A stretch of 64,000 nucleotides of DNA from Cellulomonas alba (GTDB lineage: Bacteria; Actinomycetota; Actinomycetes; Actinomycetales; Cellulomonadaceae). Under the pieces are notes generated by a model that did not search any database, was not told where the DNA came from, and saw only the letters and a program-made list of their open reading frames with translations. Shown here in pieces: positions 52,777 through 61,066 of this stretch. A program made the translations under genes and the position numbers. Location of the stretch: the NCBI RefSeq assembly GCF_030362835.1, contig NZ_JAUCGQ010000001.1, forward strand, positions 62,001-126,000. Reading direction: 5' to 3'. Positions within the stretch are counted from its first letter, which is position 1. Every line of letters begins with the position of its first letter.

Positions 52777-53549
52777 GGGTTCACGTCCTGCTTCTCGTTG
52801 ATGGACGCCTGGACGTTCGGGAGGGAGACGCGCTGGATGTAGGTGGTCGAGTGGATCTTCGGCGAGCTCTTGACGGTCACGGTGAGCTCGACCGCCGCCA
52901 CCTTGGCCAGGTCGTCGGAGGAGAGGCCGGTGCTGCCGGGGTTCAGCGCGTTGCCGTTCTCGTCGTAGTACGCGAACACCGCCGCACCCGAGCCGACGAC
53001 GCCCTCGGCGATCGTGTGCTTCTTCAGACGCTTCTTGCACGCGGCCGTCGCCCCCGACGCCTCGGCGTCGCAGTACGTGTAGTAGCCGCCGGCCAGCGCG
53101 ACGCTCGCGCTGTCGGGGACCTGGATCCTCTCGACGAGCGCCCCCGCGTTCGGGCCGGAGGTCGTCAGCACGTAGGACACCTGGCTCGGGCCGACGGTGT
53201 TCCCCGGGTTGTTGAGGTTCGCGTAGAAGCGCACCGTGAACTTCTGCCCGAGCAGGAACGCCTTGTCCTCGCACGCCGTCTTGTCGGCGCAGTTGGTGAT
53301 CAGCTGGCTCGGCAGGACGGCGGTGCGCAGCGTCTTGGTCATCGCCTCGCTCGCGACGCGGCCGACGTCGACCTGGTCCTGGCGGGTCATCGTGTCGGCG
53401 TTGGCCCGCGTGAACCCGATCGAGATCGTCACGACCGCCATCAGGATCAGCGAGAGCAGCGTCATCGAGACGAGCAGCTCCGCGAGCGTCGTCCCCTCGT
53501 CGGTCCGCTCCGTCCGCTCGGGCCGCACAGCCCGGAGGAGCCGGCGCAT
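52773..53549 (-). CDS. Minor prepilin, PilW/PulJ-like, first trio
   Basis: A 258-residue prepilin with the class III-type helix EGTTLAELLVSMTLLSLILM (residues 18-37): Gly at -1, Glu at +5 of the helix, Thr in place of Phe at +1. The soluble domain contains three or four Cys residues (NCADKTACED near residue 95, AACKKRL near 180). It overlaps its neighbours by one and four bases. Confidence 0.83.
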   Translation of the reverse strand: MRRLLRAVRPERTERTDEGTTLAELLVSMTLLSLILMAVVTISIGFTRANADTMTRQDQVDVGRVASEAMTKTLRTAVLPSQLITNCADKTACEDKAFLLGQKFTVRFYANLNNPGNTVGPSQVSYVLTTSGPNAGALVERIQVPDSASVALAGGYYTYCDAEASGATAACKKRLKKHTIAEGVVGSGAAVFAYYDENGNALNPGSTGLSSDDLAKVAAVELTVTVKSSPKIHSTTYIQRVSLPNVQASINEKQDVNP

Positions 53550-55462
53550 CACTTGCCCACCATCGAGGCCGACGCGGTCGAGGGTCCGACCGAGAAGCTC
53601 CCCACCGAGACGCAGCTGTTGCTGGTGGTGGCGGTGCTCAGCGACTGGAACGCCTTGTACGTCTTGGTGGTCGACGGACGCGGGATCGTCAGGCTCAGCG
53701 ACTGCGGCGTGGTCGTCGTCGCCGAGCTGGAGATCCAGTAGCTCGAGCCCGCCGGCGGCGTGATCGACGACTTGAGGCAGGTCGGGCTGCCCGACGTCCC
53801 GTCGATGACGAAGAAGTAGTAGTTCTTCGTCATGCCGGTGAGCGTCAGCGTCGTCGTCGCCGACCACGCCACCGGGTTGTTCTGCCCGTAGATGATCGTC
53901 GTCGGGCTCGAGACGTTCGGGTAGGCGGTGCACGTCGAGCCGTCCGCGCTGCCCTGCCAGAAGTACCAGACACCGGCGGGGAGCTTCGCGGTGCCGCTCC
54001 GCGCGGTGTCGATGTTGACCGCGAGCGTGCCGTAGCCGCTCGGGCAGGTCGTCGGCGACGACGTGATGCCCGCCTTGGCCTGGTTGAGCGCCCACACCGT
54101 GCCGCCGGGAGCGCCCGAGATCGAGATCGTGGTGTTCGCCAGCACGACGGGGTCGTTGGTGCCGCTCGCGAACGGCACGTCGACCGGCCCGCTCGCGCAC
54201 TTGAACGTCGCGCCCGAGAAGTACAGGTCGTACTCCCCCGGCATGGCGTCGAACGTGGCCGTCGTGCCCGAGGCGGACGCGGTCTGCGTGCCCGACGGCG
54301 CACAGCTGGTGGCGGTCACCGCGGTCCCGGTGGGCACCGCGTAGACGGTCGTCGTGCCGTCGGGCAGGTTCTGCACCGGCACGCTGGCCATCGTGAAGGG
54401 GACGTCGAGCGTGATCGCGCCGTCCGCGAGGAGCTCCTGGACCGTGTAGCCGGCCAGCGGCGGGACCGTCCCGAAGTACGCGCCGTAGGTCGTGGGCCAC
54501 AGGTTGGTGAACGTGGTCTTGACGGTCGAGACGGTCTTGGTCACCGCGCCGGTGGCGCCCGAGTACTCGGACGCGACCAGCGTCACCTTGGATCCCGCCA
54601 CCTGCGCGTCTGTGAGCGGCGTTCCGTCGTCACGCACGAGGGTGACGATCGCCTTGCCGGGCTTCGCGATCGAGAACGACGCGCCGCTGTAGAGCGTGCC
54701 CTGCTTGATGATGCCCGTGCTCTTGCTCGGGTTGGTGGTCCCCGAGATGTCGATGTAGGACGAGTCGGCGATCTGGACGGTGTAGGTCGTGCCGGTCGAG
54801 GCGGCGGGGGTGACGGGCAGGACGACGCACCCCGTGTCGTCGGTCTTGCCGGTGACCGTTCCGCTCCCGGTCGCCGAGACCGCCACGTTCGCCAGCGGCT
54901 TGTCGTCCTGGTCGCGCACCTTGGCGGCGATGTAGGCCGTCTTGTCGGAGAGGCCCAGGTCCTTCTCGGGAGCGAGCCGCGTCGACACCGTGACGGGTCG
55001 GGCCTGGCCCATGTCCTCCCACGTCACCTTCACGGTCACCGTCAGCGCGGGGTACACGACCGCGGCGCCGCCCTCGCACGCCGACGCACCGCTGCCCGTG
55101 GCGTTCCACTGGGCCGAGCGCGTCACGGTGTACGGGCGACCGTCCACGACGAGCGGCTGACCGGCGGTGCCGCCCTGGAGCGGGTACGCGTCGACCACCG
55201 TGCCGGCGTTCGCGACGGCGAGGGGGCCGGCGTCGGTCGCGGTGAACTGCTGGCGGACCATCTCGATCTCGCGGTCCGCGAGGTTGGAGGCCGCGATGCG
55301 GCTACGGTTCGCGACCCCGGCGCCCTGCGCCTGGAGGATCACGGCGATGACCGCGAGCGAGACGACCGCGAGGATCACCATCGCGACGACGAGCTCGATC
55401 AGCGTGAAGCCACGCTCTCGGACGTCGGTGTCCGGTCTTGCCGCGGCCAGCGTTCCGCGCAT
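53549..55462 (-). CDS. Large minor prepilin with carboxypeptidase-regulatory-like domain, first trio
   Basis: A 637-residue prepilin with the motif RERGFTLIELVVAMVILAVV near residue 15. After the pilin helix and a ~150-residue pilin-like region comes a CnaB/carboxypeptidase-regulatory-type repeat (YIAAKVRDQDDKPLANVAVS, then KAIVTLVRDDGTPLTDAQVA) and a long beta-rich, Cys-containing tail. Minor pilins of this size with such domains are unusual and may form an adhesive tip. The ATG at 55460-55462 was chosen for the GGGG-rich upstream sequence; another ATG at 55487-55489 lacks a binding site. Confidence 0.82.
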   Translation of the reverse strand: MRGTLAAARPDTDVRERGFTLIELVVAMVILAVVSLAVIAVILQAQGAGVANRSRIAASNLADREIEMVRQQFTATDAGPLAVANAGTVVDAYPLQGGTAGQPLVVDGRPYTVTRSAQWNATGSGASACEGGAAVVYPALTVTVKVTWEDMGQARPVTVSTRLAPEKDLGLSDKTAYIAAKVRDQDDKPLANVAVSATGSGTVTGKTDDTGCVVLPVTPAASTGTTYTVQIADSSYIDISGTTNPSKSTGIIKQGTLYSGASFSIAKPGKAIVTLVRDDGTPLTDAQVAGSKVTLVASEYSGATGAVTKTVSTVKTTFTNLWPTTYGAYFGTVPPLAGYTVQELLADGAITLDVPFTMASVPVQNLPDGTTTVYAVPTGTAVTATSCAPSGTQTASASGTTATFDAMPGEYDLYFSGATFKCASGPVDVPFASGTNDPVVLANTTISISGAPGGTVWALNQAKAGITSSPTTCPSGYGTLAVNIDTARSGTAKLPAGVWYFWQGSADGSTCTAYPNVSSPTTIIYGQNNPVAWSATTTLTLTGMTKNYYFFVIDGTSGSPTCLKSSITPPAGSSYWISSSATTTTPQSLSLTIPRPSTTKTYKAFQSLSTATTSNSCVSVGSFSVGPSTASASMVGK

Positions 55463-55523
55463 CTGGGGCCCCTGGGGTGGTCGGAGCATTGCGAGGGATG
55501 TCGGAGTTGGTGCTCCGGGTACA

Positions 55524-55558
55524 CCAGTGGGGCGGAGGCTGGGCCCCCGCCCCACTGG
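55524..55558 (-). terminator. Hairpin after pilA, possible terminator or attenuator
   Basis: CCAGTGGGGCGG (55524-55535) and CCGCCCCACTGG (55547-55558) form a 12-bp perfect stem with an 11-nt loop, 15 bp beyond the pilA stop and before the minor prepilins. It would end most transcripts at pilA while letting some through. Confidence 0.75.
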
Positions 55559-55572
55559 AAGGTGGTGCTAGA

Positions 55573-55998
55573 TCAGCAGGTGCCCTCTTCGAGGCCGCCC
55601 TCAGCCGAGTACTTGTAGCCGGTCACGGCCTTGTCACCCTTGGCGTCGGTGACGTAGACGCACCACGTCTGGTCGTCCGCGGCGTTCGTCAGGCCACCGA
55701 AGCGGACGTTCTTCGAGCGGTTGCCGATGTCGGTGCCGTTGACCTGCCACTTGTTGCCGTTCTCGCCGGCGGTGACCTGGGTCGTGCCGTCCCAGTCGAC
55801 GAAGTAGGTCGCGATCTCCTTGCCGAGCGTCGAGACGTCAGCCTTGGCCGCCGTGTCCTCGGCCTTCTTGCGCTGGTTCAGGAACACCGGGATCGCGATC
55901 GCCGCGAGGATGCCGATGATGATCATGACGACGAGGAGCTCGATAAGGGTGAAGCCCTTGTCCTTCTCCTCCATGGACTTACGGATGCGAGCCATCAT
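55573..55998 (-). CDS. pilA: Major type IV pilin PilA
   Basis: A 141-residue pilin of ordinary size. The leader ends KDKG and mature PilA starts FTLIELLVVMIIIGILAAIA with Glu at +5, a classic class III processing site; the helix continues to PVFLNQRKKAEDTAAKA. Two Cys residues, at about 113 (QTWCVYV) and 141 (last residue), could form the D-loop disulfide. ATGATG at 55993-55998 offers two adjacent starts, behind GGGGAGC. It has its own FliA-like promoter and is flanked by hairpins on both sides, consistent with independent, strong expression. Confidence 0.96.
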   Translation of the reverse strand: MMARIRKSMEEKDKGFTLIELLVVMIIIGILAAIAIPVFLNQRKKAEDTAAKADVSTLGKEIATYFVDWDGTTQVTAGENGNKWQVNGTDIGNRSKNVRFGGLTNAADDQTWCVYVTDAKGDKAVTGYKYSAEGGLEEGTC

Positions 55999-56045
55999 TG
56001 CGAGCTCCCCAGGTCAGTCGGGACGGATTCGTTGTCACATTCAGC

Positions 56046-56061
56046 CCGGCCGGAGGGCCGG
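56046..56061 (-). other. Hairpin in the pilA 5' untranslated region
   Basis: CCGGCC (56046-56051) and GGCCGG (56056-56061) pair around GGAG within the ~75-nt leader between the predicted promoter and the pilA ATG. A 5' stem-loop often stabilises abundant messages; its role here is unknown. Confidence 0.4.
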
Positions 56062-56081
56062 TTCAGTCATGCAATGCGGTC

Positions 56082-56108
56082 ATCGGACGCGAAACGGGGC
56101 GACTTGAG
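56082..56108 (-). promoter_or_regulatory. FliA/WhiG-like promoter of pilA
   Basis: Minus strand: CTCAAG (56103-56108, in CTCAAGTCGC), 16 bp, then CCGAT (in GTCCGATGA). The predicted start of transcription is about 75 nt before the pilA ATG. Confidence 0.7.
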
Positions 56109-56137
56109 CCGAAGCCCGAGCCGCCCCGCGATTCACC

Positions 56138-56157
56138 CGTGCGGAGCAACCCGCACG
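56138..56157 (-). terminator. Terminator after pilC
   Basis: CGTGCGG (56138-56144) and CCGCACG (56151-56157) form a 7-bp stem with a 6-nt loop directly beyond the pilC stop and before the pilA promoter. Confidence 0.5.
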
Positions 56158-56165
56158 CGTGAACG

Positions 56166-57398
56166 TCACTGGATGATGCTGAAGATGCTGAAGATCGGCA
56201 TGTAGAGCGCGACGATCATGCCGCCGATGATCGCGCCGATGACGACGATCATCAGGGGCTCGATCAGGCTCGTGAGCTGCTCGGTCGTCGCCTCGACCTC
56301 GTCGTCGTAGAAGTCGGCGACCTTCTCGAGCATGGTGTCGAGCGCACCGGTGTCCTCACCGACGGCCATCATCTGCACGACCATGGGCGGGAAGATCGGG
56401 TGCTCGGACAACGGGCCGGCGAGCGACTCGCCCTTTCTGACCGATTCCTGGACGGCTTTCGCGGCCCTTTCCACGACCAGGTTGCCGCTCGTCTCGCCGA
56501 CGATGTCGAGCGCCTGGAGCAACGGCACGCCCGAATGGATCATCGTGCCGAAGTTGCGCGTGAAGCGCGCCACGGCGATCTTGCGGAACAGGCCGCCGAA
56601 CACCGGGACCTTGAGCTTCCAGGGATCGAGCTTCTCGCGGATCATCTTGTCGTTCTTGTGGCGGCGCCACCACACCATGAAGACGATGAAGCCGACCACG
56701 AGCGGCACGATGCCGACCTTCATGATGTTCGAGAGCACCACGAGGATGCGGGTCGGCAGGGGCAGCGTCCCGCCGAGGCTCGCGAACATGTTCGCGAAGA
56801 TCGGCACGATGAAGAGCAGCATGCCGATGACGGCGAGCACCGCGATGATGAACACGACCACGGGGTAGGTCATCGCCGACTTGATCTTGTTCGTCAGCTT
56901 GACCTCGGCCTCGAAGTTGTCGGCCACCGAGATGAGCGCCTTGTCGAGGAAGCCACCGACCTCGCCGGCCTTGACCATGTTGATCATCAGCGGCGGGAAC
57001 ACGGCCTCGTGCTTGCCGAGCGCGATCGAGAAGGCGGTGCCCACCTCGACCTCGTTGCGGACCTGGGCGATCACCTTGGCGAGCGCCTTGGACTCCGTCT
57101 GGTCCGCCAGGATCGACAGCGCGCGCAGCAGCGACAGACCCGCGTCGATCATCGTCGCGAGCTGCCGCGACATCACCGCCAGGTCCTTGCGCGAGATCTT
57201 GTTGCCGCCGAAGCCCGGGATGCTGATCTCGGCGTTGAGGCCACCCGTGTTGACCTCGGAGATCGAGATCGCCGCGAGCCCCATCTCTCGAAGGCGGTTC
57301 GCGACCGCCGCCTGGTTCGGCGCCTCGACGCGGCCCTTGACGACCTTGCCGCCACGGTCGCGGACCGCGTACTCGTAGGTCTTCGTCGCGGTCGCCAT
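56166..57398 (-). CDS. pilC: Type IV pilus inner-membrane platform protein PilC
   Basis: A 410-residue polytopic protein with two GspF domains (about 70-195 and 275-395), each followed by membrane helices. Typical segments are LAVMSRQLATMIDAGLSLLR near residue 73, MVKAGEVGGFLDKAL near 140, and FTRNFGTMIHSGVPLLQALD near 275 with VGEDTGALDTMLEKVADFYD near 350. PilC couples the motors to pilus growth. The ATG at 57396-57398 overlaps the pilT stop by one base. Confidence 0.97.
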   Translation of the reverse strand: MATATKTYEYAVRDRGGKVVKGRVEAPNQAAVANRLREMGLAAISISEVNTGGLNAEISIPGFGGNKISRKDLAVMSRQLATMIDAGLSLLRALSILADQTESKALAKVIAQVRNEVEVGTAFSIALGKHEAVFPPLMINMVKAGEVGGFLDKALISVADNFEAEVKLTNKIKSAMTYPVVVFIIAVLAVIGMLLFIVPIFANMFASLGGTLPLPTRILVVLSNIMKVGIVPLVVGFIVFMVWWRRHKNDKMIREKLDPWKLKVPVFGGLFRKIAVARFTRNFGTMIHSGVPLLQALDIVGETSGNLVVERAAKAVQESVRKGESLAGPLSEHPIFPPMVVQMMAVGEDTGALDTMLEKVADFYDDEVEATTEQLTSLIEPLMIVVIGAIIGGMIVALYMPIFSIFSIIQ

Positions 57399-59182
57399 CA
57401 CAGACCACCCATCCCGGCGCCGACCGCCGACGCGTCACCCAGGCCGGCCGCACCCTGCGTGCCGCCGGAGAACCGCCCGGTCAGGCGGTTGTAGTCCTCG
57501 ATGTGGTGGCACTTCTCGAGGCCGACCTCGTACGTGATCTTCCCGTCCTTGACGAGCTCCGCGAGGTGCTGGTCCATCGTGTGCATGCCCTGCTTCGCGC
57601 CGGCCTGCATCGCCGAGTAGATCTGGTGCGTCTTGCCCTCGCGGATCAGGTTCCGGATGGCGGGCGTCGCGACCAGGACCTCGGTGGCGACGGCGCGCCC
57701 CGGCTGGTCGGACCGCTTGCACAGCGTCTGGCAGACGACGCCCTGGATCGCGCCCGCGAGCTGCGTGCGCACCTGCGCCTGCTGGTGGGCAGGGAACACG
57801 TCGATCACGCGGTCGATGCTCTGCGCGGCGTCCTGCGTGTGCAGCGTCGCGAACACGAGGTGACCGGTCTCGGCCGCGGTGAGCGCCACGGAGATCGTCT
57901 CGAGGTCACGCATCTCGCCGACCAGGATGATGTCGGGGTCCTGACGGAGCACGTGCTTGAGCGCGTTGGCGAACGAGAGCGTGTCCTGCCCCACCTCGCG
58001 CTGGTTGATCAGCGACTTCTTGTGGCGGTGGAGGAACTCGATGGGGTCCTCGACCGTCATGATGTGGTCGCTGCGCGTGCGGTTGGCGAGGTCGATGATC
58101 GACGCGAGCGTCGTCGACTTGCCGGAACCCGTCGGGCCCGTGACGAGCACGAGGCCACGCGGCAGGCCGGCGAACGTGCCGACCACCGCCGGGACGCCGA
58201 GCTTCTCGAGCTCCTTGATCTCGTAGGGGATCACGCGGAACGCGGCGCCGATGGACTCGCGCTGCTGGTAGATGTTCACGCGGAACCGCGCGAGCCCGCG
58301 CACCGAGTACGAGAAGTCGAGCTCGAGGTTCGTCTCGAACGTCTCGCGCTGCTTCTGCGTGAGGATCGCGTAGATCGTCCGGCGCAGGTTGTCCGGCGTC
58401 ATGACGCCGAAGCCCTCGATCGCCTGCAGCGAGCCGGAGATGCGGACCATCGGCGCCGAGCCGGTCGTCAGGTGCACGTCGGAGGCGTTGAGGCGCACCA
58501 TCTCGGTGAGGACCTCGTCGATCGGCAGGTCGCCCTCCTGCGCCGCCTGGCCGACGCCCGAGCGCACGCGGTCGCGGCGTCCGTCGGCGGGCTTGGCGGC
58601 GGCCGCCGTCGCGGCGGGCTGCTGCGGCGCGGGAGCCTCGGGTGCCGCGCTGGGCGCGGGCTCGGCGGCGGGCAGGAAGACGGGCGCGCCGCCCGCGGGC
58701 GCACCGAACGCGGGAGGGGCGGGCGGCGCGGCCGCGGCACGCGCGGCGGCGACCGACGTGGGCGGCGGGCCGGCCTGCGCCGGGACGAAGGGCGCGACGG
58801 GGTTGCCGTTCGCGTCGAACTCGCGCGTCGGCGTCGACTGGTACGCGGGACCGAGCGAGGACGCGGCGATCTGACCCGGGTTCAACGTGCCCGGGCCGAC
58901 GTCGAGGCCGCGCGCCGGCGGCGGCTGGAACTGGCCGCCGGGGGCGCCTGCGGGCGGGGCCGGGTACGCGGCCTGGGCTGGCGCGGCGGGCGCGCCGTAC
59001 CCCGGCTGCGGCGCTGCGGGCTGCGGGTAGGCGGGCGGGGCCACCTGGCTCTGGGACGGGACCGGCGAGAACACCGTCTGCCCCGGCACCGGACCCGGCG
59101 CGCCCGACTGCGGCCCCGCGGGCCGGTAGGGCGGCAGCGGTCGGGCCGGCTCGCCGCCGGGTCCCTGGTAGGAGTCGCTCAC
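57398..59182 (-). CDS. pilT: Type IV pilus retraction ATPase PilT with long N-terminal Pro/Ala-rich extension
   Basis: A 594-residue protein. The C-terminal ~385 residues are PilT: Walker A VTGPTGSGKSTTLASI near residue 350, Walker B DIILVGEMRDLETISVALTA near 420, the His box HLVFATLHTQDAAQ, and the PilT-specific AIRNLIREGKTHQIYSAMQA near 510. The first ~190 residues are Pro, Ala, Gly and Gln-rich and unstructured, absent from ordinary PilT (about 350 residues). The N-terminus is supported by the ATG at 59180-59182 and by a FliA-like promoter about 85 bp upstream. PilT depolymerises pili, giving retraction. Confidence 0.95.
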   Translation of the reverse strand: MSDSYQGPGGEPARPLPPYRPAGPQSGAPGPVPGQTVFSPVPSQSQVAPPAYPQPAAPQPGYGAPAAPAQAAYPAPPAGAPGGQFQPPPARGLDVGPGTLNPGQIAASSLGPAYQSTPTREFDANGNPVAPFVPAQAGPPPTSVAAARAAAAPPAPPAFGAPAGGAPVFLPAAEPAPSAAPEAPAPQQPAATAAAAKPADGRRDRVRSGVGQAAQEGDLPIDEVLTEMVRLNASDVHLTTGSAPMVRISGSLQAIEGFGVMTPDNLRRTIYAILTQKQRETFETNLELDFSYSVRGLARFRVNIYQQRESIGAAFRVIPYEIKELEKLGVPAVVGTFAGLPRGLVLVTGPTGSGKSTTLASIIDLANRTRSDHIMTVEDPIEFLHRHKKSLINQREVGQDTLSFANALKHVLRQDPDIILVGEMRDLETISVALTAAETGHLVFATLHTQDAAQSIDRVIDVFPAHQQAQVRTQLAGAIQGVVCQTLCKRSDQPGRAVATEVLVATPAIRNLIREGKTHQIYSAMQAGAKQGMHTMDQHLAELVKDGKITYEVGLEKCHHIEDYNRLTGRFSGGTQGAAGLGDASAVGAGMGGL

Positions 59183-59268
59183 GTCATCCCCTTCGCCTGG
59201 TGCGACCGTGCGTCTGCGTGCGGAACTGCGACGACGTGCGACGACACAGCGTCCGCTCTCGTCGGTTC

Positions 59269-59295
59269 ATCGGCCGCCGACGTGCCCGACTTGAG
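59269..59295 (-). promoter_or_regulatory. FliA/WhiG-like promoter of pilT-pilC
   Basis: Minus strand: CTCAAG (59290-59295, in CTCAAGTCGG), 16 bp, then CCGAT (in GGCCGATGA). It lies in the 161-bp gap between pilB and pilT. Confidence 0.72.
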
Positions 59296-59343
59296 CGCGG
59301 ACGTCACGTTGCGTGGGGCGTCGCGGGGGCGCTCCGCGCGGGC

Positions 59344-61017
59344 TCAGGCGACGACGCGGAGGATCTCCTCGATCGTCGTCTGGCCGAGGGCGACCTTGTG
59401 CCAGCCGTCGTCGCGGAGCGTGATCATGCCCTGCTTGACGGCGGTCGTGCCGATGTCCGCGCTCGACGAGTGGGCGACGGCGTGCCGCTCGATCTCCTCG
59501 GTCACCGTCATGACCTCGTGGAGCGCGAGGCGACCGCGGTAGCCGGTGCGCGAGCACGCGACGCAGCCGCCGGGGCGGAACAGCTCCGGCAGGGGCTCCC
59601 CCGGCATCCACGGGAACCGCGCGGCCAGCATCTCCTCGGGCGTCGGCTGGTACGGCTGCTTGCACTTGGAGCACAGGCGCCGCGCGAGCCGCTGGGCGAC
59701 GACGCAGTCCAGCGCCGAGCCCACGAGGAACGGCTCGATGCCCATCTCCGTCAGACGCGTGACGGCAGAGGGCGCGTCGTTCGTGTGCAGCGTCGACAGC
59801 ACGAGGTGACCGGTGAGGGCCGCCTCGACCGCGATCTGCGCCGTCTCGTGGTCACGGATCTCACCGAGCAGCACCACGTCCGGGTCGGACCGCAGGATCG
59901 AGCGCAGCGCCGCGGCGAACGTCAGGCCCGCCTTCGGGTTCACCTGCACCTGGTTGATGCCCGGGAGTCGGTACTCGACCGGGTCCTCGACCGTGATGAC
60001 GTTGATCTCGGGACGTGAGACCGCGTTCAGCGTCGCGTACAGCGTGGTCGACTTGCCCGACCCGGTCGGGCCGGTGACGAGGATCATCCCGTAGGGCTTC
60101 TGGTACGACTCGCGGTACCGCTCGTAGTTGTGGTCGAGGAAGCTCAGGTCGCGCAGGTCGAGGCTCGCGGTCGAGTTGTCGAGGATGCGCATCACGATCT
60201 TCTCGCCCCACACCGTCGGCAGCGTCGCCACGCGGAGGTCGATCTTGCGACCGTTGTGGTTGATCGACATGCGGCCGTCCTGCGGCTTGCGCTTCTCGGC
60301 GATGTCGATGTCGCTCATGATCTTGACGCGGCTGATGACGCCGCCCTGGATGTTCTTCGGCGCGCGCTGCGTCTCCTTGAGCACGCCGTCGATGCGGTAC
60401 CGCACGAGGAGGTCGTGCTCGGCCGGCTCGATGTGGATGTCCGAGGCGCGGTCGGTGATCGCCTGCGTGACGATGAGGTTGACGAACCGGACGATCGGCG
60501 CGTCGTCGTCGCCGATCTCGTTGAGCTTGCTGAGGTCCTGCGACGGCTCGGCCTCGACCTCCTCGAACGCCTGCGAGAGGTCTTCCATCTCGTCGTCGGC
60601 GCGGCAGAACCGGTCGATCGCGCGCAGCAGGTTCTCGTGCGTCGCGATCACCGCCACGACCTGGCGGCGCGACATGGTCCGCACGTCGTCGACGGCCATC
60701 ACGTTGCCGGGGTCAGCGGTGGCGAGGAGCAGGTTGGGGCCGTCGAAGCCGATCGGCAGGACGCTGTACCGGCGGCACAGGGCACCCGGCACGAGGGTCA
60801 CCGCGGTTCGGTCCACGGGGTACTCGTCGAGGTCGACGAACGCCATGCCGACCTGCGCCGCGAGGGCGCGCACGAGCTGCGCCTCGGTGAGGATGCCGAG
60901 CTCGACGAGCGTGCGCCCGAGCGACGCTCCCCCGGCCATCTGCTCGTCGAGCGCGGCCAGGAGCTGCGCCTCGGTGACGAGTCCTTCGTCGAGCAGGATC
61001 TCCCCGAGCTGCTTCAC
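59344..61017 (-). CDS. pilB: Type IV pilus extension ATPase PilB with MshEN (c-di-GMP-binding) domain
   Basis: A 557-residue GspE/PilB ATPase. Residues 3-60 form two repeats of the MshEN motif (QLGEILLDEGLVTEAQLLAA and SLGRTLVELGILTEAQLVRA), known to bind c-di-GMP in MshE and PilB proteins. Then come Walker A LVTGPTGSGKSTTLYATLNA near residue 318, the Asp box and Walker B DPDVVLLGEIRDHETAQIA, the His box, and a CxxC pair zinc motif (CSKC ... CVAC) near 460-480. It powers pilus extension. It has its own FliA-like promoter and is not overlapping with pilT. Confidence 0.97.
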   Translation of the reverse strand: MKQLGEILLDEGLVTEAQLLAALDEQMAGGASLGRTLVELGILTEAQLVRALAAQVGMAFVDLDEYPVDRTAVTLVPGALCRRYSVLPIGFDGPNLLLATADPGNVMAVDDVRTMSRRQVVAVIATHENLLRAIDRFCRADDEMEDLSQAFEEVEAEPSQDLSKLNEIGDDDAPIVRFVNLIVTQAITDRASDIHIEPAEHDLLVRYRIDGVLKETQRAPKNIQGGVISRVKIMSDIDIAEKRKPQDGRMSINHNGRKIDLRVATLPTVWGEKIVMRILDNSTASLDLRDLSFLDHNYERYRESYQKPYGMILVTGPTGSGKSTTLYATLNAVSRPEINVITVEDPVEYRLPGINQVQVNPKAGLTFAAALRSILRSDPDVVLLGEIRDHETAQIAVEAALTGHLVLSTLHTNDAPSAVTRLTEMGIEPFLVGSALDCVVAQRLARRLCSKCKQPYQPTPEEMLAARFPWMPGEPLPELFRPGGCVACSRTGYRGRLALHEVMTVTEEIERHAVAHSSSADIGTTAVKQGMITLRDDGWHKVALGQTTIEEILRVVA

Positions 61018-61066
61018 GCGCGACCTCCGCCTGATGACGGGCCGCGAGATCGGCCCTCATCGGTGC

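Noticed and set aside
43206-61017. Pilus locus as a tight-adherence (tad/flp) system
   Set aside because: PilT, PilM/N/O, PilC with two GspF domains and class III FTLIE prepilins indicate a type IVa-like system; no TadZ, RcpC or TadE-type genes are seen.
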